Source: UBA8438 sp963934795
GTDB taxonomy: Bacteria; Acidobacteriota; Vicinamibacteria; Vicinamibacterales; UBA8438
NCBI GenBank assembly: GCA_963934795.1
Contig: CAWWAF010000001.1
Coordinates: 1 to 64,000, forward strand
DNA length: 64,000 nt
Reading direction: 5' to 3'
Part shown: one piece after another, positions 37,067 through 45,807 of the stretch
Layout of the letters: each line of letters opens with the position of its first letter
How positions within the stretch are numbered: the first letter of the stretch is position 1
Made by a program: the position numbers and the translations under genes
Notes under the pieces: generated by a model
The model's database searches: none
What the model was told of the DNA's origin: nothing
Seen by the model: the letters and a program-made list of their open reading frames with translations, nothing else

Positions 37067-39514
37067 TTGTTCTCGACTGTGTCTTCGACTGCCCGTGCTC
37101 TCGCTCTTCTGTTGGGCGCGGTGCTGCTCACGCCGGCATCCACCACAGCCCAACCGCCGTCCAGCGTGACGGGCCAGGTCATCGATGGTGTCACTGAGGC
37201 GCCGTTGGAGGACGCGCGTGTCGAAGGCGCCACCGACACGGTCGTCACCGAGTCTGGCGGTCGTTTCTCCATCGACGTAGGAGCGGCCGAGACCACCTTG
37301 CGGGTTCGGGCGACCGGCTACCTGGACACGGTCGTGCCCGTCGACAGCCTAGAGCTGGTCATTCGGTTGTTTCCCAACAGGTTCGCAGAGACCGTCGAGG
37401 TGGTCTCTGCACCCGATGCGCAGGAGCGGCCCTCGTCGACACCGGTGAGTCCAGCCGAGGTCTTTCGCGCCCCCGGGAGTATCGACAATGTCTTTCGGAC
37501 GCTCAACACCCTCCCGGGGGTCGCCTCCACGGACGACTTCGGTAGCCGGCTCGCGGTACGCGGCGGCACCCCGGACCAGAACTTGACGGTGATGGACGGC
37601 ATCGAGGTGCACAATCCGTATCGCCTCTTCGGCATTGCCAGCGCATTCAACCCAGAAACCGTCGAAGGTTTTCAACTCAGCGCCGGCGGCTTTGGGGCTG
37701 CTTACGGCGACCGGCTGTCGTCGCTGCTGATCGTCGAGAACCGTCCGGGGCGTCCGACATTCGCGGGGGCCGGATCGGCGAGTGTGACGGACGCCAACGT
37801 CGTGCTGGAAGGAGCCACGCCGGGCGGACACAACGGCACCTGGCTTGTCAGCGCCCGCCGCACCTACTACGACCTCGTCGCGGGGCGCCTGCAAGATCAG
37901 AATTTTCCATCGTTCGCGGACCTCCAACTGCGGGCGGGCTGGGAGTTTGGGCCGGGCCACCGTCTGACCCTGACCGGACTTCGCAGCGTGGAGGACGCCG
38001 ACCTGGACATAGACGGCGACCGGGACGACGAGCGGGCGGCGCTCGGGTCAGACGTGACGAACGGGCTTGCCTCGGCCCGGTTGGACGCGGTGCTCGGGGC
38101 GCGCGCCACGTCGACGACCATCGTGTCCTGGTATCGCAACCGGGAGCAGCTCAACTTCGACGGCCTCGTGCGCGCGGACGCGAGACGTTCGAATGCACCG
38201 GACAACGATGTCGCGTTCGAGCTCAGCACGATTCTGTTCGACCGCTCGCTCGATATCGGCGACGTCTCAGCCCGGCAAGAGCTTGGCGTACAGGTGTCTC
38301 CCCGTCATCTGCTCGGCGCCGGCATCGAGGTGCACCGCCTTGATACGCGCGTTGGATTCACCCTCAGGGGCGACAGGAACGACACGCAGGCCAACGGATC
38401 GAGCATTCAGGGCGGCGCCGGACTCCCGGACGACCTGCAGTCTGCACTCCGCGGGACTCGCGGCGGCCTCTGGCTCAAGGACACGTACACGCCGTCATCC
38501 CGCGTGTCGTTCGAACCGGGCCTGCGTCTGGACTGGAGCACCATCAACGGCGACATGGCACTGTCCCCCCGGATCGCGCTGAGCTACGCCCTGGGCCGCG
38601 GCGCCCGTGTGCGCGCCGCGGGCGGGTTATACACGCAGAGCCCCGGCTACGAGAAGCTCACACAGTCGGACTACTTCATCGACCTGTCCGGGGCCCATGA
38701 CGGTGGTCTGCTCCACGAGAAAGCCACGCACGTCGTGGTTGGCCTGGAGCAGGCGCTGGGTCGGGACCTGACTGCGCGGATCGAGGGCTACTATAAGGGT
38801 TTCAATGATCTACTCTTGGGCCGCCTCGAGAACGAGTCTGAACGACTCGAGCGAGTGTCTCAGTACGATTTTCCGGAGCCCTTGCGCGACGACGTGCCCA
38901 CGGCGCCGCTGATTTTGAGCGCCCCGACGAACGACGCCGGTGGCATCGCCTACGGCCTGGACCTGTTCTTCAGCCACAGCAACGACGCGGCGCCACTCAC
39001 CGGATGGCTCTCGTACGCCTGGGGACGGGCCACGCGCGAGAGTTACGGTCGACGGTACGCCTTCGAGTACGACCGCCGCCACGCATTCAACGCGGTCGGC
39101 CGATACCGGCTCACCCGTCGGTGGGACGTGGCCACGACGTTCCGCGTCGCCAGCGGCTTTCCGCACACCGCGCCACTCGGGGTCCGGGTTTCGGCGGTCG
39201 AGGACGACCGGGGCCGGCTCGTGCCAGGGACCGACTCTGTCGGGAATTTGATCTACACCGTGGACTACGGCGGCCTCGACAACCTGAACGCGGCCAGACT
39301 GCCCCACTATGCCCGAGTCGATGTCCGGGGAACCTATCGGAGAGGCCGCTGGTCGTTCTACGTTGAGGTGCTCAATCTGTTGGGTCGAGACAACGCGGTT
39401 GTCCTGGAGCCACGACTCCGACACAACCCGGACGCGGCCCTGCCGCAGGTCTTTGAGACGGCGTCTCAAGGGTTCCCGCGCATACCGACATTCGGGCTGC
39501 GCGCACGCTTCTGA
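37067..39514 (+). CDS. TonB-dependent outer-membrane receptor with N-terminal carboxypeptidase-regulatory domain
   Basis: An 815-residue protein: signal peptide (to about residue 28), a regulatory-like beta-sandwich ('VTGQVIDGVTEAPLEDARV'), a plug ('TLPGVASTDDFGSRLAVRGG', 'FQLSAGGFGAAYGDRLSS'), then a 22-strand-type barrel ending in the aromatic 'PRIPTFGLRARF'. The ending fits recognition by the outer-membrane assembly machinery. The ligand is unknown; the feoB gene 148 bases downstream makes iron possible. The TTG start at 37067 and a GTG at 37079 are both credible. Confidence 0.88.
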   Translation: MFSTVSSTARALALLLGAVLLTPASTTAQPPSSVTGQVIDGVTEAPLEDARVEGATDTVVTESGGRFSIDVGAAETTLRVRATGYLDTVVPVDSLELVIRLFPNRFAETVEVVSAPDAQERPSSTPVSPAEVFRAPGSIDNVFRTLNTLPGVASTDDFGSRLAVRGGTPDQNLTVMDGIEVHNPYRLFGIASAFNPETVEGFQLSAGGFGAAYGDRLSSLLIVENRPGRPTFAGAGSASVTDANVVLEGATPGGHNGTWLVSARRTYYDLVAGRLQDQNFPSFADLQLRAGWEFGPGHRLTLTGLRSVEDADLDIDGDRDDERAALGSDVTNGLASARLDAVLGARATSTTIVSWYRNREQLNFDGLVRADARRSNAPDNDVAFELSTILFDRSLDIGDVSARQELGVQVSPRHLLGAGIEVHRLDTRVGFTLRGDRNDTQANGSSIQGGAGLPDDLQSALRGTRGGLWLKDTYTPSSRVSFEPGLRLDWSTINGDMALSPRIALSYALGRGARVRAAGGLYTQSPGYEKLTQSDYFIDLSGAHDGGLLHEKATHVVVGLEQALGRDLTARIEGYYKGFNDLLLGRLENESERLERVSQYDFPEPLRDDVPTAPLILSAPTNDAGGIAYGLDLFFSHSNDAAPLTGWLSYAWGRATRESYGRRYAFEYDRRHAFNAVGRYRLTRRWDVATTFRVASGFPHTAPLGVRVSAVEDDRGRLVPGTDSVGNLIYTVDYGGLDNLNAARLPHYARVDVRGTYRRGRWSFYVEVLNLLGRDNAVVLEPRLRHNPDAALPQVFETASQGFPRIPTFGLRARF

Positions 39515-39569
39515 AAAGAGGTCGCCGTCGACCAGCTCCGAGAGCCCTTCTCGTGACGTCCCGGACCTG

Positions 39570-39597
39570 TTGACCGACCAAATTGGCGCGATATAAA
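39570..39597 (+). promoter_or_regulatory. Sigma-70-type promoter of the feoB operon
   Basis: TTGACC (39570-39575) and TATAAA (39592-39597) are separated by 16 bases. This is the best promoter match I saw in the window. Transcription would start near 39605, just before the palindrome at 39612, and about 58 bases before the feoB ATG. Confidence 0.7.
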
Positions 39598-39611
39598 ATG
39601 AGCTCCGAAAC

Positions 39612-39626
39612 TGAGACTGAGTCTCA
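39612..39626. promoter_or_regulatory. Fur-like 7-1-7 palindrome
   Basis: TGAGACT, a central G, and AGTCTCA form a perfect inverted repeat of the 7-1-7 design used by Fur boxes (TGAtAAT-n-ATTaTCA). It matches that consensus at 10 of the 14 arm positions. It lies just downstream of the predicted start of feoB transcription, where a bound repressor would block RNA polymerase. Repression by Fur under iron sufficiency is the natural reading. Another metalloregulator is possible. Confidence 0.6.
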
Positions 39627-39662
39627 CTTCTTGGATCCGCACGGTGGGTGGCCTCGCCACCG

Positions 39663-42197
39663 ATGCGAGGAGCATTTCGCCCCGTGCATCAGGGTCTCCG
39701 CACGCTCGACCAGCTTCCGATTGGCACCCACGCGGTGGTCCACCACGTGGGGTGCGACCGCCCCGTCGCGCGCCGCCTCATGGAAATGGGGCTGCTGCCA
39801 GGCACCGCCATCGAAACGGTCCGCCGCGCGCCACTTGGCGATCCGCTTGAGATTCGTCTCCGCGGCTATCTGCTCTCACTGCGACTCGCCGACGCCGCAC
39901 TGATCCAGCTGATTCCTGAGGGCCGAGCGGATCTCGTTGATGAGGTCGATGCAACCGATCGCGACCAGCTCTTGCAGTTTGGCGCCTACCCAAGCAAACC
40001 CAGGGCCGCGACCGACCGGGTCCAGACGGTGCTCCTGGCGGGGAATGCCAACTCCGGCAAGACCACAATCTTCAATGCGCTGACCGGCGCCCGGGCCCAG
40101 GTCAGCAACTATCCAGGGGTCACCGTGACCCGCTCATCCCGACGCATCACCCTGCCAGAAGGCTCGCCGGTCGAAGTGGTGGACCTGCCCGGCACCTACA
40201 GTTTGAGCGCGAATTCACCCGACGAGCAGGTGGCGGCCGACGAGGTGCTCGGGCGTCGAGGCGACCCGCCTGACGCCGTCGTGGTGGTGGTTGACGCCGG
40301 CGCGGTCGAACGCGGCCTCTACCTGGTGCTCCAAATCGTCGAAACGGGGGTACCCGTCGTCGTCGCCCTCAATATGATCGACGAGGCGAGCGCCGGGGGT
40401 ACCGACTTCGACACGAAGCGACTGGGCCAGTGGCTCGGGGCCACTGTTGTCCCGACCGTCGCCTCGCGAGGCCGCGGCCTGGAGGAGTTGCGCGAGGCCA
40501 TCGACGCCACTCTCACGCGCGGCCCAAGGACCGACTCGTCCAGGCCGGGATTGCCTGCCGACGCGGAACAGGACGTAGCCGCGGTGACCAAGGCGCTGGC
40601 CGACGCCAACTTTGGCCAGACCCCGGCGGTGCAACGCGCGTGGGCGGTGTGGTCGCTGTTGTCGTTGGAGCACGACGACGACGCCTCGGGGCTTCCCGAG
40701 CCGGTTCGCCGCCAGGTGCAGGCGATCCAAGACCGTGCGACACAGACACAGCGCAATCTCCACCAGGAACTCATTACCGCCCGTTACCGGTGGATTGAGA
40801 CGGTGGCGGCCGACGTTCGCACACAAGCGCGCGAAGATACGCGACAGTGGACCGAACGACTCGATGGGATCCTCATCCACCGTTTCTACGGCGTGGCGGC
40901 CTTCGCTGTGGTCATGGCGGTACTGTTCGAAGCCTTGTTCAGCTGGTCTGAGCCTTTCATCGGCGCCATCGAGGGCGCGACCGGCTGGCTGCAAACCATG
41001 GTGGCCACAAGCCTTCCGCCGGGGGTATTGAACGACCTCTTGATTGACGGCGTCATCGCGGGTGTCGGCAATGTGGTGGTGTTCGTGCCGCAGATCGCGA
41101 TGCTGTTTTTCTTCATCGCGCTGCTCGAAGATCTGGGCTATCTGGCCCGCGTCGCTTTCGTCATCGATCGGCTGATGGGACGGGTCGGTCTGCATGGCAA
41201 GGCGTTCGTGCCGATGTTGTCCGGGTTCGCATGCGCGATCCCTGCGGTCATGGCGACACGCACGATCGAGAGCCGGCGAGACCGATTGATCACGATGCTG
41301 ACGCTGCCGATGGTCTCCTGCAGCGCGCGACTCCCGGTCTACGCCCTGGTGACCGCCGTCGTGTTCGCGGGTGAGCCCCGCGTCTTTGGCTTGCTCAGCG
41401 TCGGGGCGCTCGTCCTATTTTCCATGTACACGCTCTCGGTCGTCGCCACCTTGGGCGCGGCGGCCGTCCTCCGGCGCACCGTGCTCACGGGCCCGCGGCT
41501 GCCGTTGGTGCTCGAACTCCCCCCCTATCGGGTACCGGTGTGGCGGAACGTCGCGCTGGTCACGTGGCGACGCGTGCGCAAGTTCCTCGAAGACGCCGGC
41601 ACGATCATCCTCACGATGACGATAATTCTGTGGGCGCTTCTCTCATTCCCGCACAGCGCGGAGATCGATACCCTGCATGACGCGTCGCGCGCGCAGGTGC
41701 TGGCGACGACGCCTGCGGCCGACCAGGAGGCCGCGCTGGCCGAGCTCGATGGCCGCCTCGCCAGCGACCAGCTACGCTACAGCGTGGGGGGCCGAATGGG
41801 CCGCCTTATCGAACCGGTGCTCGAGCCACTGGGCTTCGACTGGCGAATCGGCGTGGGCATTCTCGGCGCATTCGCGGCCCGAGAGGTGTTTGTCTCGACC
41901 CTCGGCATCGTCTTCGGCATCGAAGCGGCGGACGAAGAAAGCGTCAGCCTGCGATCATCGCTACAAAACGCGACCCGTGTCGACGGATCCCCCTTGATGA
42001 CCCCGCTGGCCGGTGTGTCTCTGATGGTGTTCTTTGTCCTCGCTTGCCAGTGCATGAGCACCATCGTAGTTGTGCGCAAGGAGGCGGGGGGCTGGGGCTG
42101 GCCTGTCTTCATGTTTAGCTATATGTCGGTGCTCGCCTACGTCGCCTCACTCGCGGTGTATCAAATTGGCTCCCTCATGGGATGGGGGACCGCATGA
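39663..42197 (+). CDS. feoB: Ferrous iron transporter FeoB with fused N-terminal FeoA domain
   Basis: About 844 residues. An SH3-like FeoA domain spans about residues 12-85. The G domain follows with G1 'GNANSGKTT' (from residue 127), G2 region 'SNYPGVTVT', G3 'VDLPGTYSL' and G4 'ALNMIDEA'. The membrane part carries the two FeoB gate-type regions, including 'LSGFACAIPAVMATRTIESR' and 'MVSCSARLPVYALV'. It imports Fe2+ across the inner membrane. A GTG at 39648 would add five residues; neither start has a strong ribosome site. It overlaps the small Cys-rich gene by 4 bases. Confidence 0.93.
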   Translation: MRGAFRPVHQGLRTLDQLPIGTHAVVHHVGCDRPVARRLMEMGLLPGTAIETVRRAPLGDPLEIRLRGYLLSLRLADAALIQLIPEGRADLVDEVDATDRDQLLQFGAYPSKPRAATDRVQTVLLAGNANSGKTTIFNALTGARAQVSNYPGVTVTRSSRRITLPEGSPVEVVDLPGTYSLSANSPDEQVAADEVLGRRGDPPDAVVVVVDAGAVERGLYLVLQIVETGVPVVVALNMIDEASAGGTDFDTKRLGQWLGATVVPTVASRGRGLEELREAIDATLTRGPRTDSSRPGLPADAEQDVAAVTKALADANFGQTPAVQRAWAVWSLLSLEHDDDASGLPEPVRRQVQAIQDRATQTQRNLHQELITARYRWIETVAADVRTQAREDTRQWTERLDGILIHRFYGVAAFAVVMAVLFEALFSWSEPFIGAIEGATGWLQTMVATSLPPGVLNDLLIDGVIAGVGNVVVFVPQIAMLFFFIALLEDLGYLARVAFVIDRLMGRVGLHGKAFVPMLSGFACAIPAVMATRTIESRRDRLITMLTLPMVSCSARLPVYALVTAVVFAGEPRVFGLLSVGALVLFSMYTLSVVATLGAAAVLRRTVLTGPRLPLVLELPPYRVPVWRNVALVTWRRVRKFLEDAGTIILTMTIILWALLSFPHSAEIDTLHDASRAQVLATTPAADQEAALAELDGRLASDQLRYSVGGRMGRLIEPVLEPLGFDWRIGVGILGAFAAREVFVSTLGIVFGIEAADEESVSLRSSLQNATRVDGSPLMTPLAGVSLMVFFVLACQCMSTIVVVRKEAGGWGWPVFMFSYMSVLAYVASLAVYQIGSLMGWGTA

Positions 42198-42388
42198 GTT
42201 GGCAGGAACCGATCGCGGCTCTCATCGTAGGGTTGGCGGTGGTGTCCCTGGTCCGGCATTTCCGTGGGCTGTTCGGCAGCTCGACACCAGACTCGCAGGC
42301 CTCCTGCCACGGGTGCGACAACTGCGACACCGACGCGGGACCCGAGCCGAACCCTCCCCCATTTCCGCCGAGTGCGCACACGCACTGA
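42194..42388 (+). CDS. FeoB-associated Cys-rich membrane protein
   Basis: A 64-residue protein with one membrane helix (residues 6-22, 'IAALIVGLAVVSLVRHF') followed by a short tail with 'CHGCDNC' and a His-ending Pro-rich end. This layout matches the small Cys-rich proteins often encoded right after feoB. They are thought to assist Feo, perhaps as a metal or redox sensor. Its ATG overlaps the feoB stop codon (ATGA), so translation is probably coupled. Confidence 0.85.
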   Translation: MSWQEPIAALIVGLAVVSLVRHFRGLFGSSTPDSQASCHGCDNCDTDAGPEPNPPPFPPSAHTH

Positions 42389-42404
42389 CAGCACGGGCCA
42401 CGAC

Positions 42405-42908
42405 ATGCCCACTGCACATCTGATCTGCGGACTCCCGTGTTCCGGAAAGACCACCTATGCCGGTGGTCTGCATGCAGACGGAGACAGCGTGCTGTTTTCA
42501 CTCGACCGGTGGCTGATCACGGCATTCGGACGCTATACGCTGTCCGACGTCGGTCAAGACGAGCATGTCAGACGTGTCCTCGCCTGCCGGGAACTCATCT
42601 GGGAGCAGTGCGTCGAGCTGTTGAGACGCTCCGTCGACGTGATTCTCGACGACGGCTTCTTTCTCCGGGAGAACAGAATCCAGTGCATTGAGGCGGCAAG
42701 GGCGGCCGGGGCCCAGGCCACGATTCATCTCGTTGAGACGCCAGTGGCCGTGATTCAGTCCCGACTGACATCGCGAAATGCGGCCCTGCCGCGCCACAAC
42801 TTCGCGATTGACCCGGCCACTCTGCTGAGCTTTGTAGGGCTCTTCGAGCGCCCTTCCTCCGACGAAGGCGCCACACTCCTGGTGCCCCCCGTCTCCGGGA
42901 CCGGCTAG
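42405..42908 (+). CDS. P-loop ATP-binding kinase-like protein
   Basis: A 167-residue protein with a Walker A motif 'GLPCSGKTT' close to the N-terminus (from about residue 9). An 'SLDRW' segment follows, then a Walker B-like 'VDVILDDGFF' and a lid-type 'SRLTSRN'. The order matches AAA_33/zeta-toxin-like small-molecule kinases. The phosphate acceptor is unknown. It lies 16 bases after the Feo accessory gene on the same strand but need not share its function. No antitoxin gene is visible. Confidence 0.8.
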   Translation: MPTAHLICGLPCSGKTTYAGGLHADGDSVLFSLDRWLITAFGRYTLSDVGQDEHVRRVLACRELIWEQCVELLRRSVDVILDDGFFLRENRIQCIEAARAAGAQATIHLVETPVAVIQSRLTSRNAALPRHNFAIDPATLLSFVGLFERPSSDEGATLLVPPVSGTG

Positions 42909-42932
42909 CAGCCCATGGCACACGTGCGTGGA

Positions 42933-43685
42933 TCAGTCTCGGCTCTGCAACTTGGCCAGCAGCCGCAAGATTTCGAGATACAACCACACCAGAGTGACCA
43001 GCAGGCCGAATGCCCCGTACCACTCCATGTACTTCGGCGCGCCACGCTCGGCGCCCTGCTCGATGAAGTCAAAGTCCAGAACCAGATTGAGCGCCGCGAT
43101 CACCACAACGAACACGCTGAAGAGAATGCCGAACGTGCCGCTCGAGTGAATCAAGGGAACGCTGATACCAAAGAACCCGAGCACGAAGCTCAGCAGGTAG
43201 ACGAGACCGATACCGCCGGTCGCCGCGAACACCCCAAGCTTGAAGTTCTCTGTGGCGCGGATGATCCCGCTCCGATACGCGAAGAGGAGTGCACCGAGGG
43301 TGCCGAACGTCAGAAAGACCGCCTGCGCCACGATGCCGGGGTACATCTGCTCGAAGACATAGGAGATGCCGCCAAGGGCCAGCCCTTCGAGCGCCGCGTA
43401 GAGGGGGGTCGTGTACGGCGCCCAGACCGGCTTGAAGGTGGTGACCATGGCGACAGCGAAGCCACCAATCACCCCGCCCCACATCCAGAACATCGGCAGC
43501 TGCCCCTGGGCGCCCTTGCCCCACACATACATCGCGGCCACGAGCAGCACGATCAGCGACATCGCCGTCTTGTTGACGGTGCCGGTGATCGTCATGGACT
43601 CATGACCAGCGAGCGGGGGCACCCGGGTGAATGTGTCTGCCGTAAGCGCGGGATTACCTGACCGTAGAGCGAGATGGGCTGACAT
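42933..43685 (-). CDS. Bax inhibitor-1/YccA-family membrane protein
   Basis: A 250-residue protein with seven hydrophobic segments after a 30-residue soluble N-terminus ('MTITGTVNKTAMSLIVLLV' begins the first). Family landmarks are 'PLYAALEGLALGGISYVFE', 'GLVYLLSFVLGFFGISVP' and 'LVLDFDFIEQGAERGAPKYM', which contains the acidic pair of the proposed Ca2+/pH sensor. This subfamily (UPF0005, Bax1-I type) has no settled bacterial function. CGGAGAA lies 5 bases before the ATG. Confidence 0.9.
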   Translation of the reverse strand: MSAHLALRSGNPALTADTFTRVPPLAGHESMTITGTVNKTAMSLIVLLVAAMYVWGKGAQGQLPMFWMWGGVIGGFAVAMVTTFKPVWAPYTTPLYAALEGLALGGISYVFEQMYPGIVAQAVFLTFGTLGALLFAYRSGIIRATENFKLGVFAATGGIGLVYLLSFVLGFFGISVPLIHSSGTFGILFSVFVVVIAALNLVLDFDFIEQGAERGAPKYMEWYGAFGLLVTLVWLYLEILRLLAKLQSRD

Positions 43686-43756
43686 GCGATTCTCCGTACC
43701 GAATCTTGATAAGCGAACCGAACGCGCGCAGGGCGCGAACAGGGCTCTCGCCCGCC

Positions 43757-43762
43757 ATAATA
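43757..43762 (-). promoter_or_regulatory. Possible -10 element for the Bax inhibitor-1 gene
   Basis: On the minus strand the hexamer reads TATTAT, about 70 bases before the ATG at 43685, in the divergent region shared with the antiporter gene. No clear -35 is visible. Confidence 0.35.
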
Positions 43763-43844
43763 GACACGACGGCGATCGGTAGCCTCTGGTTCCACTGTAC
43801 AGAGCGGTACGCCCCTCGGCAACCGTCGACTTGACACGAGACCT

Positions 43845-45797
43845 ATGGATCCACACGCGCACCCGGAACTCACGGTAGCCCTGGCCTTGGCCGCCGGTAT
43901 TCTGGCCCAATCCGTCTCACGCCTGCTTCGGCTACCGGGCATCGTGCTCCTCCTGGCCTGCGGTGCGCTGCTCGGGCCCGAAGGGATGGGCTGGATTCAG
44001 CCGCGGTCACTTGGCGAGGGCCTGTTCGGCATTGTCGATTTCGGCGTCGCCATCATTCTGTTCGAGGGCGGACTCAACCTGCAGTGGTCGCGCCTCAAGC
44101 GCCAGGAAGCAGCGATCCGGCGGTTGATTAGCGTGGGCGCGCTGGCCACGTGGGGCGGCGCCACGTTGCTGGCCACGTTCTTGCTCGGCTGGCGCCTCGA
44201 GCTGGCGACGCTCTTCGGGGCACTCGTCGTGGTGACCGGCCCCACGGTGATTCAACCGTTGCTGAGGGACATGCGACTGCGCCCGCGGGTCAAGACGATT
44301 CTGGAGGCTGAAGGGGTGCTCATCGACCCGGTCGGCGCGCTGCTCGCTGGTTTCCTCCTGCAGTTGGTCATCGCGCCTCGGCTGACCACGTTCGCATCGG
44401 AAACGCTCGGGGTCGTCGTCAGTATCGGCTTTGGGGTCGTCGCGGGTCTGGCGACAGGGTTCGCGCTGGCCGGCGCGTTGCGGTATCGCGTGCTGGTCGC
44501 GCGCAACTACGAAAATGTCTTTGCCTTGGCCAGCGTCGTATTGCTGTTCGAAGCCTGTAACGCCGTCATGGAGCCGAGCGGCCTGGTGGCGGTCACGGTG
44601 GCCGGTGTGGTGATCGGCAATCTCGACACCCGGGTGGGACACGAGTTGCGTGAGTTCAAGGACCAACTCACGGTCTTGCTGGTCGGCATGCTCTTCGTAC
44701 TGCTCTCGGCCGATGTCGCACTCGACGATGTGCGCGCGCTGGGCTGGGGCGGACTCGCGGTCGTCGCCGCCCTGATCCTGGTCGTCAGACCGGTCGGTGT
44801 GTGGTGGTCCACCCGCGGCTTGAAGCTGACCCGCCAAGAACGAATCTTCATCGGCGGCGTGGCGCCGCGCGGGATTGTGGCGGCCGCCATCGCCTCCATC
44901 ACAGCCGCGACACTTGAGGCGCAGGGCGTCGCCGGCGGTGCCGCCCTGCGCGCCCTCGTGTTTTCGACCATTGCCGGCACTGTCGTGCTGTCCGGGATGT
45001 TCGCCTACCCACTCGCCTGGGTCCTCAACCTACGGCTTCCCGAGCGGGACCGCGTCGCCATCTTTGGCACCGACGGTCTCGCACTCTCGTTAGCCGGTGC
45101 GCTCCGCACCGGCGGTGCCTCGGTGTTGTTCATCGAATCCGATCCCAAGCGTTGCCACGTCGCCGAACAGGCCGGCCATGACGTGGTCTTCGGTGACCCG
45201 CTCGACGAGCGCACCATGCAGCGCGCGCGGATGGAGTTGGTCGGCACGGTGGTAGGCCTGACGTTCAACGAACACGCCAACGGTCTGTTCGTGCGCGAGG
45301 CGCGAGAGTCATACGGTGTCGAGCGAGGATATGTTGCCATCGAAGAAATGGACGACTCGCGCACAGCGCACTTGATCCAGCGGTCCGGCCTCGACGTGCT
45401 GTTTGACGGACCACACGACCAGGCTCGCTGGGATGTCCGCTGCAGACATGGCGAGATCGACGTCCAGCTCTTCGAGTTCGGTCAGCCAGATCCGCCCCTA
45501 CCGGCTGCGCCCGACGACGGAACAGAGCAACCCGCGCCACCGCCGTCGCCGAGCCCAGGCCCAAACCCGGATCCGGATCCGACGGACTGCTACGCACTGC
45601 TCACGCGGCAACGGCGAGGCCGCGCGTGGCCGTTCCATCTCGGCTTCGTGCCCAAGCCCGGCGACGTAGCCAGTGTCGCGCTGTATCGCCCCGAGCGCGA
45701 GGCCGCTATCGCCCAACTCAATCTGGTGGGCTGGCGCCCGACTTCGGCCGAGATTGTCAGCGTGAGCTGCAAGCCCAACGACACGCGGACACTATAA
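43845..45797 (+). CDS. CPA1-type Na+/H+ antiporter with C-terminal TrkA-like regulatory region
   Basis: A 650-residue protein. About 12-13 membrane helices (to residue 400) include 'ILFEGGLNLQWSRLKRQE' and the ion-site region 'EAEGVLIDPVGALLAGFLL', typical of NhaP/CPA1 exchangers. A cytoplasmic TrkA-N-like Rossmann domain follows ('VAIFGTDGLALSLAGALRTG', then 'ESDPKRCHVAEQAGHDVVFG'). It is interrupted from its last part by a Pro/Asp-rich linker (about residues 555-580). The likely role is cation/proton exchange for pH or salt control with nucleotide gating. The Gly pattern of the Rossmann loop is altered, so nucleotide binding is uncertain. Confidence 0.88.
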   Translation: MDPHAHPELTVALALAAGILAQSVSRLLRLPGIVLLLACGALLGPEGMGWIQPRSLGEGLFGIVDFGVAIILFEGGLNLQWSRLKRQEAAIRRLISVGALATWGGATLLATFLLGWRLELATLFGALVVVTGPTVIQPLLRDMRLRPRVKTILEAEGVLIDPVGALLAGFLLQLVIAPRLTTFASETLGVVVSIGFGVVAGLATGFALAGALRYRVLVARNYENVFALASVVLLFEACNAVMEPSGLVAVTVAGVVIGNLDTRVGHELREFKDQLTVLLVGMLFVLLSADVALDDVRALGWGGLAVVAALILVVRPVGVWWSTRGLKLTRQERIFIGGVAPRGIVAAAIASITAATLEAQGVAGGAALRALVFSTIAGTVVLSGMFAYPLAWVLNLRLPERDRVAIFGTDGLALSLAGALRTGGASVLFIESDPKRCHVAEQAGHDVVFGDPLDERTMQRARMELVGTVVGLTFNEHANGLFVREARESYGVERGYVAIEEMDDSRTAHLIQRSGLDVLFDGPHDQARWDVRCRHGEIDVQLFEFGQPDPPLPAAPDDGTEQPAPPPSPSPGPNPDPDPTDCYALLTRQRRGRAWPFHLGFVPKPGDVASVALYRPEREAAIAQLNLVGWRPTSAEIVSVSCKPNDTRTL

Positions 45798-45798
45798 T
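45793..45798 (+). promoter_or_regulatory. TATAAT box 9 bases before the partner-B start codon
   Basis: TATAAT overlaps the TAA stop of the antiporter gene and ends 9 bases before the ATG at 45808. No ribosome site is present. If used, it would give a leaderless or nearly leaderless mRNA. No good -35 hexamer is visible, so this may be chance. Confidence 0.35.
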
Positions 45799-45807
45799 TG
45801 CGCCAAC

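Noticed and set aside
42405..42908. Zeta-toxin of a toxin-antitoxin pair
   Set aside because: The P-loop kinase resembles the fold, but no small antitoxin gene is adjacent and the neighbours are iron-transport genes.
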